Under the pieces are notes generated by a model. That model was given only the letters and a program-made list of their open reading frames with translations, had not been told where the DNA came from and did no database searches. This document shows, in pieces, positions 19,001-33,763 of a stretch of 64,000 nucleotides of DNA. Position 1 is the first letter of the stretch. Every line of letters begins with the position of its first letter. The stretch comes from Bacillus sp. V3-13 (lineage in GTDB: Bacteria > Bacillota > Bacilli > Bacillales > Cytobacillaceae): assembly GCF_002860165.1 (NCBI RefSeq), contig NZ_PGUZ01000020.1, forward strand, positions 1 through 64,000. Reading direction: 5' to 3'. The translations under genes were made by a program, and so were the position numbers.

Positions 19001-19363
19001 TTAAAATTCCAAGCCGTTTTCGCGGGCTGCATCTGCCAATGCCTGAACACGTCCATGGTACAGGTAGCCTCCGCGGTCAAATACTACAGATTTAAAGCCT
19101 TTTTCTACAGCACGTTTAGCAATTAATTCTCCGACCTTTTGAGCAGCTTCAACATTAGATGTAGACTCTAAAGAAACTTCTTTGTCCATTGTAGAAGCAC
19201 TTGCTAAAGTAACTCCGTTCACATCATCGATTAGCTGCGCATAAATGTGTTTATTGGAACGGAACACATTTAAACGAGGACGAGCTTCAGTTCCGCTAAG
19301 CTTAGAACGAACACGAGCATGTCTTTTTAAGCGTACGGCATTTTTATCAAGCTTCGTAATCAT
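19001..19363 (-). CDS. rplR: 50S ribosomal protein L18
   Basis: L18 binds 5S rRNA in the central protuberance. The ATG at 19363 gives 120 aa; an upstream GTG would sit directly on the Shine-Dalgarno (GGAGTG), so it is rejected. The [20 protein letters not shown] and [20 protein letters not shown] motifs are typical. Confidence 0.96.
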   Translation of the reverse strand: MITKLDKNAVRLKRHARVRSKLSGTEARPRLNVFRSNKHIYAQLIDDVNGVTLASASTMDKEVSLESTSNVEAAQKVGELIAKRAVEKGFKSVVFDRGGYLYHGRVQALADAARENGLEF

Positions 19364-19395
19364 TAATGTCACTCCTTTCGTTTAACTACGCGGCA

Positions 19396-19932
19396 TTACT
19401 TACCGGTTTTACCTTCTTTACGACGCACATATTCGCCTTCATAACGAATTCCTTTGCCTTTGTACGGCTCTGGAGGACGAACTTGGCGGATGTTTGCAGC
19501 CAAAGCACCAACGCGTTCTTTGTCAGTACCTTTAACTGTGATTTTTGTATTTGCAGGAACATCGATTTCAAGGCCTTCTTCTGGTTCAATTTCCACAGGA
19601 TGAGAGTATCCTACGTTTAATACCAGCTTTTTGCCTTGCTTTTGAGCACGGTAACCGACACCGATTAACTCAAGGTTTCTTTCGAAGCCTTTCGATACAC
19701 CTTCCACCATATTTGCGATAACTGCGCGAGTCGTACCGTGCAATGCGCGATGTTCTTTCGCATCAGATGGACGAGAAATGTTGATTACATTCTCTTCGAT
19801 TTTAATTTCAATCTCCGGGTTAAAAGAGCGAGTAAGTTCGCCTTTAGGACCTTTAACTGTCACAGTTCCGTTATCAGCAACAACTGTAACACCAGTTGGA
19901 ATATCAATTGGTTTTTTACCTACGCGAGACAT
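19396..19932 (-). CDS. rplF: 50S ribosomal protein L6
   Basis: L6 lies near the GTPase centre of the 50S. The protein is 178 aa with the duplicated fold, [17 protein letters not shown] at the start and [24 protein letters not shown] at the end. It follows rpsH with a 31-nt gap. Confidence 0.97.
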   Translation of the reverse strand: MSRVGKKPIDIPTGVTVVADNGTVTVKGPKGELTRSFNPEIEIKIEENVINISRPSDAKEHRALHGTTRAVIANMVEGVSKGFERNLELIGVGYRAQKQGKKLVLNVGYSHPVEIEPEEGLEIDVPANTKITVKGTDKERVGALAANIRQVRPPEPYKGKGIRYEGEYVRRKEGKTGK

Positions 19933-19963
19933 TTATTGCACCTCCATTCATTCAGAAACTGTA

Positions 19964-20386
<423 letters not shown>

Positions 20387-20392
20387 TTAGTT

Positions 20393-21131
<739 letters not shown>

Positions 21132-21156
21132 TCATTGTACCTCCCTTCTTAATAAA

Positions 21157-21468
21157 CTATTTATCTAAAACTTCACCAGATTTTTTCGCAATGCGGACTT
21201 TTTTGCCGTCAACCTCTTTGTATCCAACACGGGTTGGTTCTCCGGATTTCGGATCGATAGGCATTACGTTTGATACATGAATAGGTGCCTCCAGGCTGAT
21301 AATTCCGCCCTGCGGATTGGCTTGAGAAGGCTTTGAGTGCTTCTTCACAACATTAATTCCTTCTACAAGTACTCGGCTTTGCTTTGGAAAAGCTGCCAGG
21401 ATAGTACCTGTTTTGCCTTTATCTTTGCCAGAGATGACCATAACTTTGTCACCTTTTTTCACATGCAT
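21157..21468 (-). CDS. rplX: 50S ribosomal protein L24
   Basis: L24 is an assembly-initiator protein of the 50S with a KOW motif. The ATG at 21468 (GGAGG 8 nt upstream) gives 103 aa starting [20 protein letters not shown]. An in-frame GTG nine bases upstream lies within the Shine-Dalgarno and is rejected. Confidence 0.96.
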   Translation of the reverse strand: MHVKKGDKVMVISGKDKGKTGTILAAFPKQSRVLVEGINVVKKHSKPSQANPQGGIISLEAPIHVSNVMPIDPKSGEPTRVGYKEVDGKKVRIAKKSGEVLDK

Positions 21469-21502
21469 CTGTCGCACCTCCTTAAAGGCATTGAAATTTG
21501 AA

Positions 21503-21895
<393 letters not shown>

Positions 21896-21908
21896 CTACT
21901 CCGAACAA

Positions 21909-22172
21909 TTAAATAATAACGGCTTTTTCTACTACTTCTACTAAGCGGAAGCGCTTAGTTGCAGAAAGCGGGCGAGTTTCCATAATGCGTACCACATCGC
22001 CAATTTTCGCTTCATTTTGCTCATCATGAGCTTTAAATTTCTTAGAGTACTTAACGCGTTTACCGTATAAAGGATGCTTTTTGTGTGTTTCAACAAGAAC
22101 CGTTACGGTTTTATCCATCTTGTCAGAAACGACGCGTCCTGTGTAAACTTTGCGCTGGTTGCGTTCACTCAT
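21909..22172 (-). CDS. rpsQ: 30S ribosomal protein S17
   Basis: S17 is a primary 16S-binding protein with an OB fold. The 87-aa sequence has [19 protein letters not shown] and the [11 protein letters not shown] loop. It lies between rpmC and rplN in the standard order. Confidence 0.97.
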   Translation of the reverse strand: MSERNQRKVYTGRVVSDKMDKTVTVLVETHKKHPLYGKRVKYSKKFKAHDEQNEAKIGDVVRIMETRPLSATKRFRLVEVVEKAVII

Positions 22173-22196
22173 TGTGGCGAACCTCCTCTCGGATTA

Positions 22197-23482
<1,286 letters not shown>

Positions 23483-23824
23483 TTATCCCTCCTTCTTTTC
23501 TGATAAAACGATAGTGATGTGGCTGGTACGTTTGTTAATTGCGCTTGCACGGCCCATTGCACGAGGACGGAAACGTTTCAGTGTTGGTCCTTCGTCAACA
23601 TAAGCTTGTGCTACGATCAAGTTGTTTACATCCATTTCATAATTATGCTCTGCGTTGGCAGCAGCTGATTTTAATACCTTTTCAACAATCAGTGAAGCAG
23701 CTTTTGGCGTGTGATTTAAAATTGCAACCGCTTCTCCCACTTGCTTTCCTCGAATTAAATCTACGACTAAACGAGCTTTACGAGGAGCAATACGAACTGT
23801 TCTTGCAACAGCTTTAGCTTGCAT
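23483..23824 (-). CDS. rplV: 50S ribosomal protein L22
   Basis: L22 lines the peptide exit tunnel; its loop deletions give macrolide resistance. The 113-aa protein has [21 protein letters not shown], and the loop [22 protein letters not shown] appears intact. Confidence 0.97.
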   Translation of the reverse strand: MQAKAVARTVRIAPRKARLVVDLIRGKQVGEAVAILNHTPKAASLIVEKVLKSAAANAEHNYEMDVNNLIVAQAYVDEGPTLKRFRPRAMGRASAINKRTSHITIVLSEKKEG

Positions 23825-23842
23825 CTGAATGCCCTCCTCTCA

Positions 23843-24154
<312 letters not shown>

Positions 24155-24181
24155 CTATATGTGAACCGTAGTTCAATCCCG

Positions 24182-25033
<852 letters not shown>

Positions 25034-25042
25034 TTAAAAATA

Positions 25043-25327
25043 TTAAACCTCAAAGAATTCGATTTCTTTGCTGTCTTCAGTTAATTTCACGATAGCTTTG
25101 CGGCGTTTGTTTGTATAGCCGCCAAATTTACCCATACGCTTGAACTTACCTTTGTAGTTCATAATGTTGACTTTCTCAACTTTCACTCCAAAGATTTCTT
25201 GAACAGCGTCTTTAACTTGAGTTTTGTTCGCTCTAACATCGACTTCGAATGTGTATTTCTTGTCAGCCATGATATCAGAAGAAGCTTCAGTGATTACGGG
25301 GCGCTTAATGATTTCGCGTGCATCCAT
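25043..25327 (-). CDS. rplW: 50S ribosomal protein L23
   Basis: L23 is the tunnel-exit docking site for trigger factor and SRP. The 94-aa product has [13 protein letters not shown] and [21 protein letters not shown]. Its ATG overlaps the rplD stop by one base. Confidence 0.97.
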   Translation of the reverse strand: MDAREIIKRPVITEASSDIMADKKYTFEVDVRANKTQVKDAVQEIFGVKVEKVNIMNYKGKFKRMGKFGGYTNKRRKAIVKLTEDSKEIEFFEV

Positions 25328-25950
25328 TATGCAAGCACCTCCTCTACTTTTTCAACCGCTGCTTTCGTCATGATTAACTTATCATGATTTAAAACATCCA
25401 AAACATTGATTCCAGAAGCAGTTACAACAGTTACACCAGGGATGTTGCGAGCGGACAACGCTACGTTCTCATCGAGGTCAGCTGTAACAACAAGCGCTTT
25501 TGAATCAACTGAAAGACCTTTAAGGACTCCTTTGAAGTCTTTTGTTTTTGGTGCTTCGAAAGCAAGGTTTTCTAATACTAGGATATTTTCATCCAACACT
25601 TTAGAAGATAGTGCAGATTTAATCGCTAAACGACGTACTTTTTTTGGCAGTTTGTAGCTGTAGCTGCGTGGAACAGGTCCGAATACAGTACCGCCGCCGC
25701 GCCATTGTGGAGAACGGATCGATCCTTGACGTGCGCGTCCAGTTCCTTTTTGGCGCCACGGCTTGCGTCCGCCGCCGGCTACTTCAGAACGAATTTTAGT
25801 TTTGTGAGTTCCTTGACGAAGTGATGCTCTTTGCATGATCACCGCTTCAAACAACACATGGTTATTGGGCTCGATGCCAAATACAGATTCATTAAGCTCG
25901 ATTTCACCAACTTGTGATCCGTCTTGGCTGTATAATGCTACTTTAGGCAT
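25327..25950 (-). CDS. rplD: 50S ribosomal protein L4
   Basis: L4 shapes the exit tunnel constriction and in enteric bacteria also represses the S10 operon. The 207-aa protein has [20 protein letters not shown] in the tunnel loop, with no visible macrolide-type change. Confidence 0.97.
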   Translation of the reverse strand: MPKVALYSQDGSQVGEIELNESVFGIEPNNHVLFEAVIMQRASLRQGTHKTKIRSEVAGGGRKPWRQKGTGRARQGSIRSPQWRGGGTVFGPVPRSYSYKLPKKVRRLAIKSALSSKVLDENILVLENLAFEAPKTKDFKGVLKGLSVDSKALVVTADLDENVALSARNIPGVTVVTASGINVLDVLNHDKLIMTKAAVEKVEEVLA

Positions 25951-25977
25951 TTTGTTTCCTCCTTTCCTGTGAAGATA

Positions 25978-26604
25978 TTATGCTTTTACCGCAGATTTAA
26001 TTTTAAGCAATGCTTTTTTCGCTCCAGGTACGTTACCTTTCACTAAAAGCAAGTTGCGCTCAGCGTCAACCTTTACGATTTCAAGGTTTTGCACAGTGAT
26101 TTGCTCTCCACCCATACGTCCAGGTAATGCTTTACCTTTAAATACACGGTTTGGAGCAACAGGTCCCATTGAACCAGGGCGACGGTGATAACGTGATCCG
26201 TGCGCCATAGGCCCGCGAGATTGTCCATGGCGCTTGATTGAGCCCTGGAAACCTTTACCTTTTGAGATACCAGTTACATCAACTGCATCGCCTTCTGCAA
26301 AAATATCAACTTTGACTTCTTGACCAACTTCATACTCTTCTAAGTTAACTCCGCGCAATTCACGAACGAAGCGCTTAGGAGCAGTATTTGCTTTTGCAAC
26401 GTGTCCTTTTTCAGGTTTGTTGGAAAGCTTTTCGCGCTTGTCTTCAAAACCCAGTTGAACCGCTTCATAGCCGTCAGTTTCAACAGTTTTCTTTTGAAGA
26501 ACAACGTTTGCTCCTGCTTCAACAACTGTTACTGGAATAAGGTCCCCGTTTTCAGCAAACACTTGAGTCATACCGATTTTTCTTCCTAAGATTCCTTTGG
26601 TCAT
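25978..26604 (-). CDS. rplC: 50S ribosomal protein L3
   Basis: L3 starts 50S assembly and reaches the peptidyl-transferase centre. The ATG at 26604 gives 208 aa starting [16 protein letters not shown]; the three codons upstream are not part of the family. The central [20 protein letters not shown] loop is typical. Confidence 0.97.
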   Translation of the reverse strand: MTKGILGRKIGMTQVFAENGDLIPVTVVEAGANVVLQKKTVETDGYEAVQLGFEDKREKLSNKPEKGHVAKANTAPKRFVRELRGVNLEEYEVGQEVKVDIFAEGDAVDVTGISKGKGFQGSIKRHGQSRGPMAHGSRYHRRPGSMGPVAPNRVFKGKALPGRMGGEQITVQNLEIVKVDAERNLLLVKGNVPGAKKALLKIKSAVKA

Positions 26605-26643
26605 TTCAGTCACACCTCCTAAATGATTGTTTGGTTTATTTCA

Positions 26644-27181
<538 letters not shown>

Positions 27182-27321
27182 GAGATTCCTTGTTTCCAAT
27201 AATTTGTCATGATATGGAGATTCTGCAATACAAAAATCCCGGCTGAAATTGCCAGGATGATTTAAGCGAAACGGTAAAATATATCTTTTACTTGTTGCAA
27301 ATATAGTGGATACATTCTAGT
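27182..27321. other. AT-rich gap between S10 promoters and the cys-operon terminator
   Basis: No reading frame, repeat or strong stem is seen here. It separates two same-strand transcription units and marks the right-hand edge of the S10 cluster. Confidence 0.4.
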
Positions 27322-27353
27322 TAAAAACAAAAATCAGGCCTGGCGGCCCGATT
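27322..27353 (-). terminator. terminator of the cys/siroheme operon
   Basis: On the minus strand ATCGGGCC pairs with GGCCTGAT around GCCA and is followed by TTTTTGTTTTT. It lies 25 bases after the sirB stop and insulates the S10 promoters. Confidence 0.85.
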
Positions 27354-27377
27354 TCAATCTTGCTTATTCCGAATCTT

Positions 27378-28163
27378 TTATCTTCTACTATATATATATC
27401 TTAACAGCTCGTTTCCTTTTTGCTCTTGTCCGCCCAAGAGTTCATGGGCACGCTCGCGCAATATGCTTTCTATATGCGGATGGTATCCCAAGTAATTGCT
27501 CAAAATATATTGTTTGTAATCTTTTTGACTATGGTTGTTAATTGCTTTTTCAATTGTTTTCATCAAAATTCCTGTGAACAACAAATAGGGAATGACAAAA
27601 ACTTTACTGAAGGGACTTTCGGCTGCTATTTTCAGGCCTTCTTCCAAACCAGGCTCAGCAGCTGTTAAGTAACACGTATCTACCCTTCTTACTCCACTGC
27701 TCTGTTTCAGCAGTTCGGCAATCTCACCAAGATCCCGCTTAACATCCGGATCTGTGCTCCCCCTGCCTATCAACACGATCATCGAATCTTCTGTCAGGGC
27801 CTCATCCGTCTCTTTAAGTCGTTCGAGCAAGATTTCGACCATGCCGGGATGAACACCGATCGGCCGTCCGTAGTTCAGTTGCACTTCAGGAAACTGGGCA
27901 GCTGTTCTGTTTAGCTCATTTGGAATATCTTTTTTTGCGTGAACGGCTGTTAACAATAACACAGGGACCGCTGCGATTTTCGTTGCCCCTTTTTCAATAC
28001 AGCGCCTGAACGCTTCCTCAATCGTCGGCTTCGCGAGTTCGAGAAAGCAGTACTCGTTGATCGGTGCCGGGCTTTCTTTCATCGTTTTTTCAATAAACGC
28101 GATAGCTTGTTGCTGCGCTGCCGGAACCCGGCTTCCATGGCAAATATATAAAATAGCTTCCAT
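27378..28163 (-). CDS. sirB: sirohydrochlorin ferrochelatase (CbiX/SirB family)
   Basis: SirB inserts Fe2+ into sirohydrochlorin to finish siroheme, the cofactor of sulfite reductase. The 261-aa protein is a double CbiX-like chelatase, with the metal-binding His in the opening YICHGSR and a second in VLLLTAVHAKKDIP. It is the last gene of the operon, and its start overlaps the sumT stop by one base. It corresponds to B. subtilis YlnE. Confidence 0.9.
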   Translation of the reverse strand: MEAILYICHGSRVPAAQQQAIAFIEKTMKESPAPINEYCFLELAKPTIEEAFRRCIEKGATKIAAVPVLLLTAVHAKKDIPNELNRTAAQFPEVQLNYGRPIGVHPGMVEILLERLKETDEALTEDSMIVLIGRGSTDPDVKRDLGEIAELLKQSSGVRRVDTCYLTAAEPGLEEGLKIAAESPFSKVFVIPYLLFTGILMKTIEKAINNHSQKDYKQYILSNYLGYHPHIESILRERAHELLGGQEQKGNELLRYIYSRR

Positions 28164-28948
28164 TAATATGCCCCGCTTGCAAACAGGCTTTCTTTTAGTT
28201 GTTTATTTTCAAACCAATTAATCTTGTCGCGCATATTGACAACGTCTCCGACAATGATCATGCAAGGATTCTCTATTTTCCCCTTTACAGCGGCCTGCTC
28301 TACGTCCCCCAGTGTAGTGACGACGGTTTTTTGCGCATGCAATGTTCCCCAGTTAATCAGTGCGACCGGCGTATCTTCCCGTTTTCCATGGTGGAGAAGT
28401 TTTTCTCTTATATAGGGAAGGTTTTTGACACCCATATAGATTGCAAGCGTATCGATCCCTTTCGCAAGGAGCTCCCACTTGATGTTGTCATCTTCGCCTT
28501 TCTTGCGATGCCCGGTCACAATCGCAAAGGACGAGCTGTGGTCCCGGTGCGTTACCGGGATGCCGGCATACGCGGGTGCTGCGATTCCTGCTGTGATGCC
28601 GGGAACAATTTCAAAATCGACTCCGTTCGCAGCAAGTACTTCCGCTTCCTCTCCTCCCCTGCCAAATACAAACGGATCGCCGCCTTTTAAACGGGTTACG
28701 ATTTTCCCCTTCTTGGCATGCTTAACGAGGAAATGGTTAATTGTTTCCTGCTGCAGCGAATGATAATTGGGCAGTTTTCCGCAGTAAATCAGCTCTGCTT
28801 TCGGCTTTGCATACTTGAGCAGCTCATTGTTTACCAGCCGGTCATATAGAATCACATCCGCTTCTTTAATGCTGTTCAGTCCTTTTACCGTGATTAACTC
28901 CGGGTCTCCGGGACCGGCCCCGACCAGATAGACTTTCCCTGATTGCAT
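28163..28948 (-). CDS. sumT: uroporphyrinogen-III C-methyltransferase
   Basis: This enzyme methylates uroporphyrinogen III twice to precorrin-2, the first step to siroheme. The ATG at 28948 (AGGGG 8 nt upstream) gives 261 aa, with the SAM-binding GAGPGDPELIT loop, RLKGGDPFVFGRGGEEAE and PGITAGIAAPAYAGIPVTHR. It has only the methyltransferase domain; no CysG-like oxidase/chelatase is fused. The name ylnD/cobA is also used for it. Confidence 0.93.
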   Translation of the reverse strand: MQSGKVYLVGAGPGDPELITVKGLNSIKEADVILYDRLVNNELLKYAKPKAELIYCGKLPNYHSLQQETINHFLVKHAKKGKIVTRLKGGDPFVFGRGGEEAEVLAANGVDFEIVPGITAGIAAPAYAGIPVTHRDHSSSFAIVTGHRKKGEDDNIKWELLAKGIDTLAIYMGVKNLPYIREKLLHHGKREDTPVALINWGTLHAQKTVVTTLGDVEQAAVKGKIENPCMIIVGDVVNMRDKINWFENKQLKESLFASGAY

Positions 28949-28966
28949 ATACCTCACCCCTCATCA

Positions 28967-29182
28967 TTAAAGAATCGTTTCAAATCCCGATAATACAAAG
29001 CCGTTTCCGTTGCGGATTTTTTTCTTTTCATATAAAGAAATATCGTCGACTTCCCTTACCTTTAAAAAATGCTTCTCAAGTTCAACATCGACAAGGCGGA
29101 ACGCCGCTTCATCATTTTCAGCTGCAATGATGACATGGGCCACCTCTTGATCGATCGTGACTTCAAATCGGTATAGATTCAT
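28967..29182 (-). CDS. DUF3906-like small protein
   Basis: This 71-aa acidic protein opens MNLYRFEVTIDQEVAHVIIA and then has a short alpha/beta pattern ending GFVLSGFETIL. I believe it is the DUF3906 family of Bacillaceae, whose function is unknown. It sits between the sulfite reductase gene and sumT, so a role in siroheme loading or reductase function is plausible by context only. GAAAGGTGACC lies before its ATG. Confidence 0.65.
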   Translation of the reverse strand: MNLYRFEVTIDQEVAHVIIAAENDEAAFRLVDVELEKHFLKVREVDDISLYEKKKIRNGNGFVLSGFETIL

Positions 29183-29204
29183 GTTTTAGGTCACCTTTCT
29201 TCCT

Positions 29205-30824
29205 TTATACAGCTACACTGTCAATGATCGTGTTTAAGCGCTCCTGCAATGGCTCCGTTCCAACTCGTTCAACATAATCGAAAAACGATTCACCTGCGAT
29301 TTTTGTGTCTTTAAAATAGAGCAAAATCTCTTTTAGAACAAACTCAAGCTGATTTGCTTCCACTTTTCCTTTTAATTTCTCGTTTAATTTGCCGCCGTTT
29401 TCAAGCGTGCCACCGACATAGATTTCAAAGGCTTCAACCATCACCTTATCCTTGTTCTTCATTTTGATGCCCTGAAGCCCGATCTCGGCAATTTGCCGCT
29501 GTCCGCAGGAATTTGGGCATCCGACCATATGAATCCTGACCGGGACATCAAGCTCCACTTGCTGATCCAAATGTTCAGCAATTCTTCTCATTCTCTCCTT
29601 CGTTTCAACAAGGGCAAGATTGCAATATTCTATGCCGGTACAGGAAACGGCATAGCCGATAAATTTGCTTGGAGCAATCGGGAACTTTTTAAAAATTTCC
29701 TCGCTTTGAAGTGCTTCGACATGTTGATCGGGTATATTCGGAATGATGACATTTTGTGAGTTGCAATTTCTGATTTCGCCATTTCCGTATTTTTTCGAAA
29801 TTCGCGCTAATTCTAAAACGTCTTCCGGAGTCAAGCGGCCTACAGGTATGTTTATGCCGACATAATTAAGGCCCGGCTGCTTTTGTTGATGAATTCCGTA
29901 AAAGTAACCGGCATTCCAGCCTTTCGCTGCGTCTTCCCCTTTTTCAGGAAGCGGCCCGGTCAGTTGAAGCAGCTTTTCCTTGAATTTTTCCGGCCGCCAA
30001 TCGGCAACAAGGAACTTGAGCCGGGCGCGGTGGCGTTTTTCACGGTAACCGTAATCGCGGAATATCGTTGTGATTGCGACTGCAACTTCAAGTGTCCGTT
30101 CCGGAGTAACAAATACATCAAGCGTTTCAGCCAGATAGGGAACAGACGATAAGCCTCCGCCCACCTTCACGTGAAAACCGGCAACCCGTTCCCCATTTAA
30201 TTCTTTATATGCCGGTACAAAAGACAAACAGTTAATTTCCGCATTTGAAGCATTGTGTACATTCGAGCTGATCGACAGCTTGTATTTCCTTGGCAAATTT
30301 GAAAAGTCCTCATTAAACTGAAAGAATTCGTAAACTTCCTTTACGATACCGCTCGTATCAAATAATTCATTTGGATCGATTCCTGTCAGCGGGTTGCCGA
30401 CAATATTTCTCGTAATATCCCCGCAAGCGCCTGCACTGGACAGCCCTACTTTCGCAAGCCTGGCGAAGATGTCGGGCAATTGTTCGATCGTCAGCCAGTG
30501 AAACTGGATCGCTTGCCTTGTCGTCACATCATAGACCCCCCGCCCGTAATCCTTCGCAATATTAGCGAGTGTCACAGCCTGTTCATAGGTGAGGATTCCT
30601 GACGGAACGCAAACCCGCATCATAAAGTATCCGTCTTCCTTAGGGCGCTGCAAGTATAATCCAGCCCATTTGAACATATCCCATTCTTCTTTCGGGATCG
30701 AGGCGAAACCATGCTTGGCATAATAAGGGATATCATCAAAAATCTTTAAGCCGTCTTTTTCGAGCTTCTTTATTTCAGTCTTGTTGATTGCAGGATTGCC
30801 CGCCCAGAACTTTTCATAAGCCAT
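29205..30824 (-). CDS. siroheme [4Fe-4S] assimilatory sulfite (or nitrite) reductase, ferredoxin type
   Basis: This 539-aa single-chain reductase has the two-repeat siroheme/Fe-S fold. The cluster cysteines read C-X5-C (SCTGIEYC) and C-X3-C (GCPNSCG), and siroheme-binding arginines are in TTRQAIQFHW. The family reduces sulfite to sulfide or nitrite to ammonia with six electrons. Being flanked by cysC and siroheme genes in a sulfate-assimilation operon argues for sulfite. It replaces the flavoprotein/hemoprotein pair CysJI of B. subtilis, so electrons probably come from ferredoxin. Confidence 0.88.
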   Translation of the reverse strand: MAYEKFWAGNPAINKTEIKKLEKDGLKIFDDIPYYAKHGFASIPKEEWDMFKWAGLYLQRPKEDGYFMMRVCVPSGILTYEQAVTLANIAKDYGRGVYDVTTRQAIQFHWLTIEQLPDIFARLAKVGLSSAGACGDITRNIVGNPLTGIDPNELFDTSGIVKEVYEFFQFNEDFSNLPRKYKLSISSNVHNASNAEINCLSFVPAYKELNGERVAGFHVKVGGGLSSVPYLAETLDVFVTPERTLEVAVAITTIFRDYGYREKRHRARLKFLVADWRPEKFKEKLLQLTGPLPEKGEDAAKGWNAGYFYGIHQQKQPGLNYVGINIPVGRLTPEDVLELARISKKYGNGEIRNCNSQNVIIPNIPDQHVEALQSEEIFKKFPIAPSKFIGYAVSCTGIEYCNLALVETKERMRRIAEHLDQQVELDVPVRIHMVGCPNSCGQRQIAEIGLQGIKMKNKDKVMVEAFEIYVGGTLENGGKLNEKLKGKVEANQLEFVLKEILLYFKDTKIAGESFFDYVERVGTEPLQERLNTIIDSVAV

Positions 30825-30839
30825 TTCAATTCCCCCTGT

Positions 30840-31439
30840 TTATATAAAATTTTTTAATCTAAGATAATCAATGACCTGTTCAACACTTTCTTCGACTGTA
30901 TAAAGGTCTGTCTCAATTGTGATCTCAGGCTCAACCGGCTCCTCATAAGGAGAGGTTATCCCGGTAAAATCCCGGATCAGGCCATTTCTCGCTTTTTGGT
31001 AAAGGCCTTTTGGATCGCGCCTTTCACATTCTTCAAGCGGGCATTTAATATAAACTTCAATAAACTCATCCTCTTCGAGAAGGCTCCTGACAAGCTGCCT
31101 GTCCTCGAGAAAAGGGGAAATAAACGCCGTTAAAATGACCTGGCCGCTATCAATAAACAGCTTGGAAACTTCTCCGATCCTTCTGATATTTTCTTTTCGG
31201 TCAAAGTCGCTAAAACCCAGATCCTTGTTTAATCCATGACGGATGTTGTCGCCATCCAATACATAATTATTGATTTGCTGGTCAAAAAGCCTTTTCGCGA
31301 CCTCATTGGCAACAGTCGATTTTCCAGATCCCGACAGACCGGTAAACCAGATCACAAAACTGTGATGGCCGTTTTGTCTTCTTCTTAACTGTTTCGAAAG
31401 TGATAAATCATGCCAGGTGATATGTGAACTTTTACTCAA
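30840..31439 (-). CDS. cysC: adenylyl-sulfate kinase
   Basis: CysC phosphorylates APS to PAPS. The 199-aa protein has the P-loop GLSGSGKST, the [19 protein letters not shown]-binding segment and FISPF. It is 21 nt downstream of sat and 15 nt upstream of the reductase. The reductase CysH here looks APS-type, so PAPS production may be dispensable or serve other uses. Confidence 0.94.
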   Translation of the reverse strand: MSKSSHITWHDLSLSKQLRRRQNGHHSFVIWFTGLSGSGKSTVANEVAKRLFDQQINNYVLDGDNIRHGLNKDLGFSDFDRKENIRRIGEVSKLFIDSGQVILTAFISPFLEDRQLVRSLLEEDEFIEVYIKCPLEECERRDPKGLYQKARNGLIRDFTGITSPYEEPVEPEITIETDLYTVEESVEQVIDYLRLKNFI

Positions 31440-31460
31440 AAATAATCCTCCCCGATCCTG

Positions 31461-32609
31461 TTATGCTCTCACTGCATTTTCCTGTAATCCTTCAATTAAC
31501 ACCTCGACCACTTCTTTGCGGCTGAAGGTACTTGGAGGGGTTTCGCCATTTCGCAGCAGCTCTCTGACCTTTGTTCCCGAAAGGATGACATGGTCCGCGC
31601 TTGAGTGCGGGCATGTTTTCGCTGACGCCATATTTTCGCATTTAGAGCAATAAAAGCTGTGCTCAAAAAATAACAGGGTAATCCCGAGTTCTTCCGGCTT
31701 AAACTCGCTGAAAATCTTCTGTGCATCATAGGTTCCATAATAATCGCCAACCCCGGCGTGATCCCGTCCGACGATAAAATGGGTACAGCCATAATTTTTC
31801 CGAACGATAGCGTGGAACACCGCTTCGCGCGGCCCCGCATAGCGCATCGCTGCTGGAAATACAGCGAGAAACACGCGCTCGAGCGGATAATAGTTTTCAA
31901 GTAAAATTTGATAGCTTTTCATTCTGACATCAGCGGGAATATCATCCGATTTTGTTTCACCAACAAGCGGATTTAAAAATAGTCCATCAACCGTTTCGAG
32001 TGCCGTTTTTTGGATATATTCGTGGGCTCTGTGGACGGGATTCCTCGTTTGAAATCCAACGACGGTTTTCCAGCCCTTATCCGCAAATATGTTTCTCGTT
32101 TGTTCCGGATCCAAATAGAATGACTGAAAATCTGTCCGCTTGACCCGTTTTACAAGGGTAATCTGCCCGCCAACATATACATCGCCTCTTTGTAAAAGTT
32201 TGTTGACTCCTGGATGCTTAAGCTCCCGGGTCCGGTAAACAGATTGCGCTTCCGCCAGCTTATCCGGATGAAAGATATCGGAGATCGTAATAACTCCATA
32301 TGTCACATCCTTGCTTACCAGCCGCACTTCATCGCCAATTGAAAGCGTGATTGCTTCTTGATCGGTGACCGGCAGCGTAATCGGAATGCTCCACACCGTA
32401 CCATCCGCCAGGCGCATTCTATGTAAAACGGACTCGTAATCCTCCTTTCTCATAAACCCGTCTAACGGACTGTAGGCGCCTGTGCCAATCAATTCAAGAT
32501 CACTTAATGCGATTCCATCCAGTTCAATCTGTTTGTCAATTTTTTCATAAACAAACGAAGGATTCCAGCGGTTGATTAATGTTCCCCCGTGCGGAAGGCT
32601 TAAAGTCAT
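31461..32609 (-). CDS. sat: sulfate adenylyltransferase (ATP sulfurylase)
   Basis: Sat makes APS from sulfate and ATP. The 382-aa homo-oligomeric form has the catalytic [12 protein letters not shown] and [12 protein letters not shown] motifs. A late cysteine set ([16 protein letters not shown]) suggests a small zinc site, as in other bacterial ATP sulfurylases. It lies 62 nt after cysP. Confidence 0.95.
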   Translation of the reverse strand: MTLSLPHGGTLINRWNPSFVYEKIDKQIELDGIALSDLELIGTGAYSPLDGFMRKEDYESVLHRMRLADGTVWSIPITLPVTDQEAITLSIGDEVRLVSKDVTYGVITISDIFHPDKLAEAQSVYRTRELKHPGVNKLLQRGDVYVGGQITLVKRVKRTDFQSFYLDPEQTRNIFADKGWKTVVGFQTRNPVHRAHEYIQKTALETVDGLFLNPLVGETKSDDIPADVRMKSYQILLENYYPLERVFLAVFPAAMRYAGPREAVFHAIVRKNYGCTHFIVGRDHAGVGDYYGTYDAQKIFSEFKPEELGITLLFFEHSFYCSKCENMASAKTCPHSSADHVILSGTKVRELLRNGETPPSTFSRKEVVEVLIEGLQENAVRA

Positions 32610-32671
32610 GTTTATTTCCTCCTGTTCCTATTTGAAATCAAGTATCCTTATAAGAAAAATGGGTTTTTTGT

Positions 32672-33751
32672 CTAAATGCCTCCACCTTTTTCGTAAATGA
32701 TCCTGTTGTCTTCTCTTATTGTTTTCGCCAAACTGAGCGTTCCAAGCGTTGCAGCGCAAACACTGAATAAAACAATCACGGAATATAGGTCGCTTTCGAC
32801 AAACATCTTCACAAAGCTGTATGAGATCACCAGCGAGACGATCGGCGAAACGATCCATACTTTAAGAATTTTGTTGATAATTTTCTTCTTCAAAATGCCC
32901 AATCCATTATGCGATGCGCCGATTCCGATAATAGCCGTGCTGGTTACCTGTGTCAGCGGAACGGGCAGCCCGTAAATGGAAGCAAGGATCACCAGGAACG
33001 CCCCGGTTCCTGAAATCGCGCCTCCTTCCAACAACGAAAAGTTGGTAATCTTCTTCCCGTTTGTTTGCAAAACCCCCCCGCCCATCCATATTGCACCCAG
33101 GGCGATAAACAAGCCTCCAATCAGAATGCCTGTATGAATCGGCACAATTCCCGCACCGACCAGAGGGCCAACCGCATTGGCAACATTGTTCATGCCGGCT
33201 GAAAAAGCTTCAAAGAATCCGACAATGATCACAAACACAGCAAGCGTTTTTTGCATCTTTTCGTTTTTCAATCCCGGGTATTGCTTCTCCAGCTTTTTTA
33301 TGAGCTTGCCGAGCAGAAGCGCGATCGTAAACCCGGCAGCAGGTACGATAATCCAAAAGCTGACGATGACCAAAATATTATGGATGTACAAAGCCTGATA
33401 GGCAATTCCGACTCCGACAACTGATCCAACGGTAATTTCACTGGTTGAGAGCGGGATCCCCATCAGGTTGGCAATAAATAAAGATAAGGCGGCTGAGGAA
33501 AGGATGATCAAAACCGCTTTTACGGTCAGCAGCGACTGCGGGATAATGTCTGTGCCTATCGTTTTGACTACTTCACTCCCGCCCAGGGCAGCACCGGCAA
33601 AAATAGCGATTCCGCACAAGAACAATGCCTTTCTCCTGCTTGGAATAGCCCCCGACCCGTATGCAATGCTAATCGAAGCCGCTGCCCCGCTCGCTCCAAT
33701 ATTCATCGCAAAAAACAAGGCGACGATACAAGTTATATAAGCTAGGATCAT
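32672..33751 (-). CDS. cysP: sulfate permease of the PiT family (CysP)
   Basis: This is a 359-aa membrane protein with about ten hydrophobic segments and the two PiT repeats: MNIGASGAAASISIAYGSG near the N-terminus and GMNNVANAVGPLVGAG in the middle. PiT proteins import phosphate, but in B. subtilis CysP of this operon imports sulfate. The position between cysH and sat makes sulfate the likely substrate. Confidence 0.92.
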   Translation of the reverse strand: MILAYITCIVALFFAMNIGASGAAASISIAYGSGAIPSRRKALFLCGIAIFAGAALGGSEVVKTIGTDIIPQSLLTVKAVLIILSSAALSLFIANLMGIPLSTSEITVGSVVGVGIAYQALYIHNILVIVSFWIIVPAAGFTIALLLGKLIKKLEKQYPGLKNEKMQKTLAVFVIIVGFFEAFSAGMNNVANAVGPLVGAGIVPIHTGILIGGLFIALGAIWMGGGVLQTNGKKITNFSLLEGGAISGTGAFLVILASIYGLPVPLTQVTSTAIIGIGASHNGLGILKKKIINKILKVWIVSPIVSLVISYSFVKMFVESDLYSVIVLFSVCAATLGTLSLAKTIREDNRIIYEKGGGI

Positions 33752-33763
33752 ATTGATTACCTC

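Noticed and set aside
28199-28690. 163-codon frame opposite sumT
   Set aside because: Antisense shadow of sumT without a ribosome-binding site or recognisable domain.
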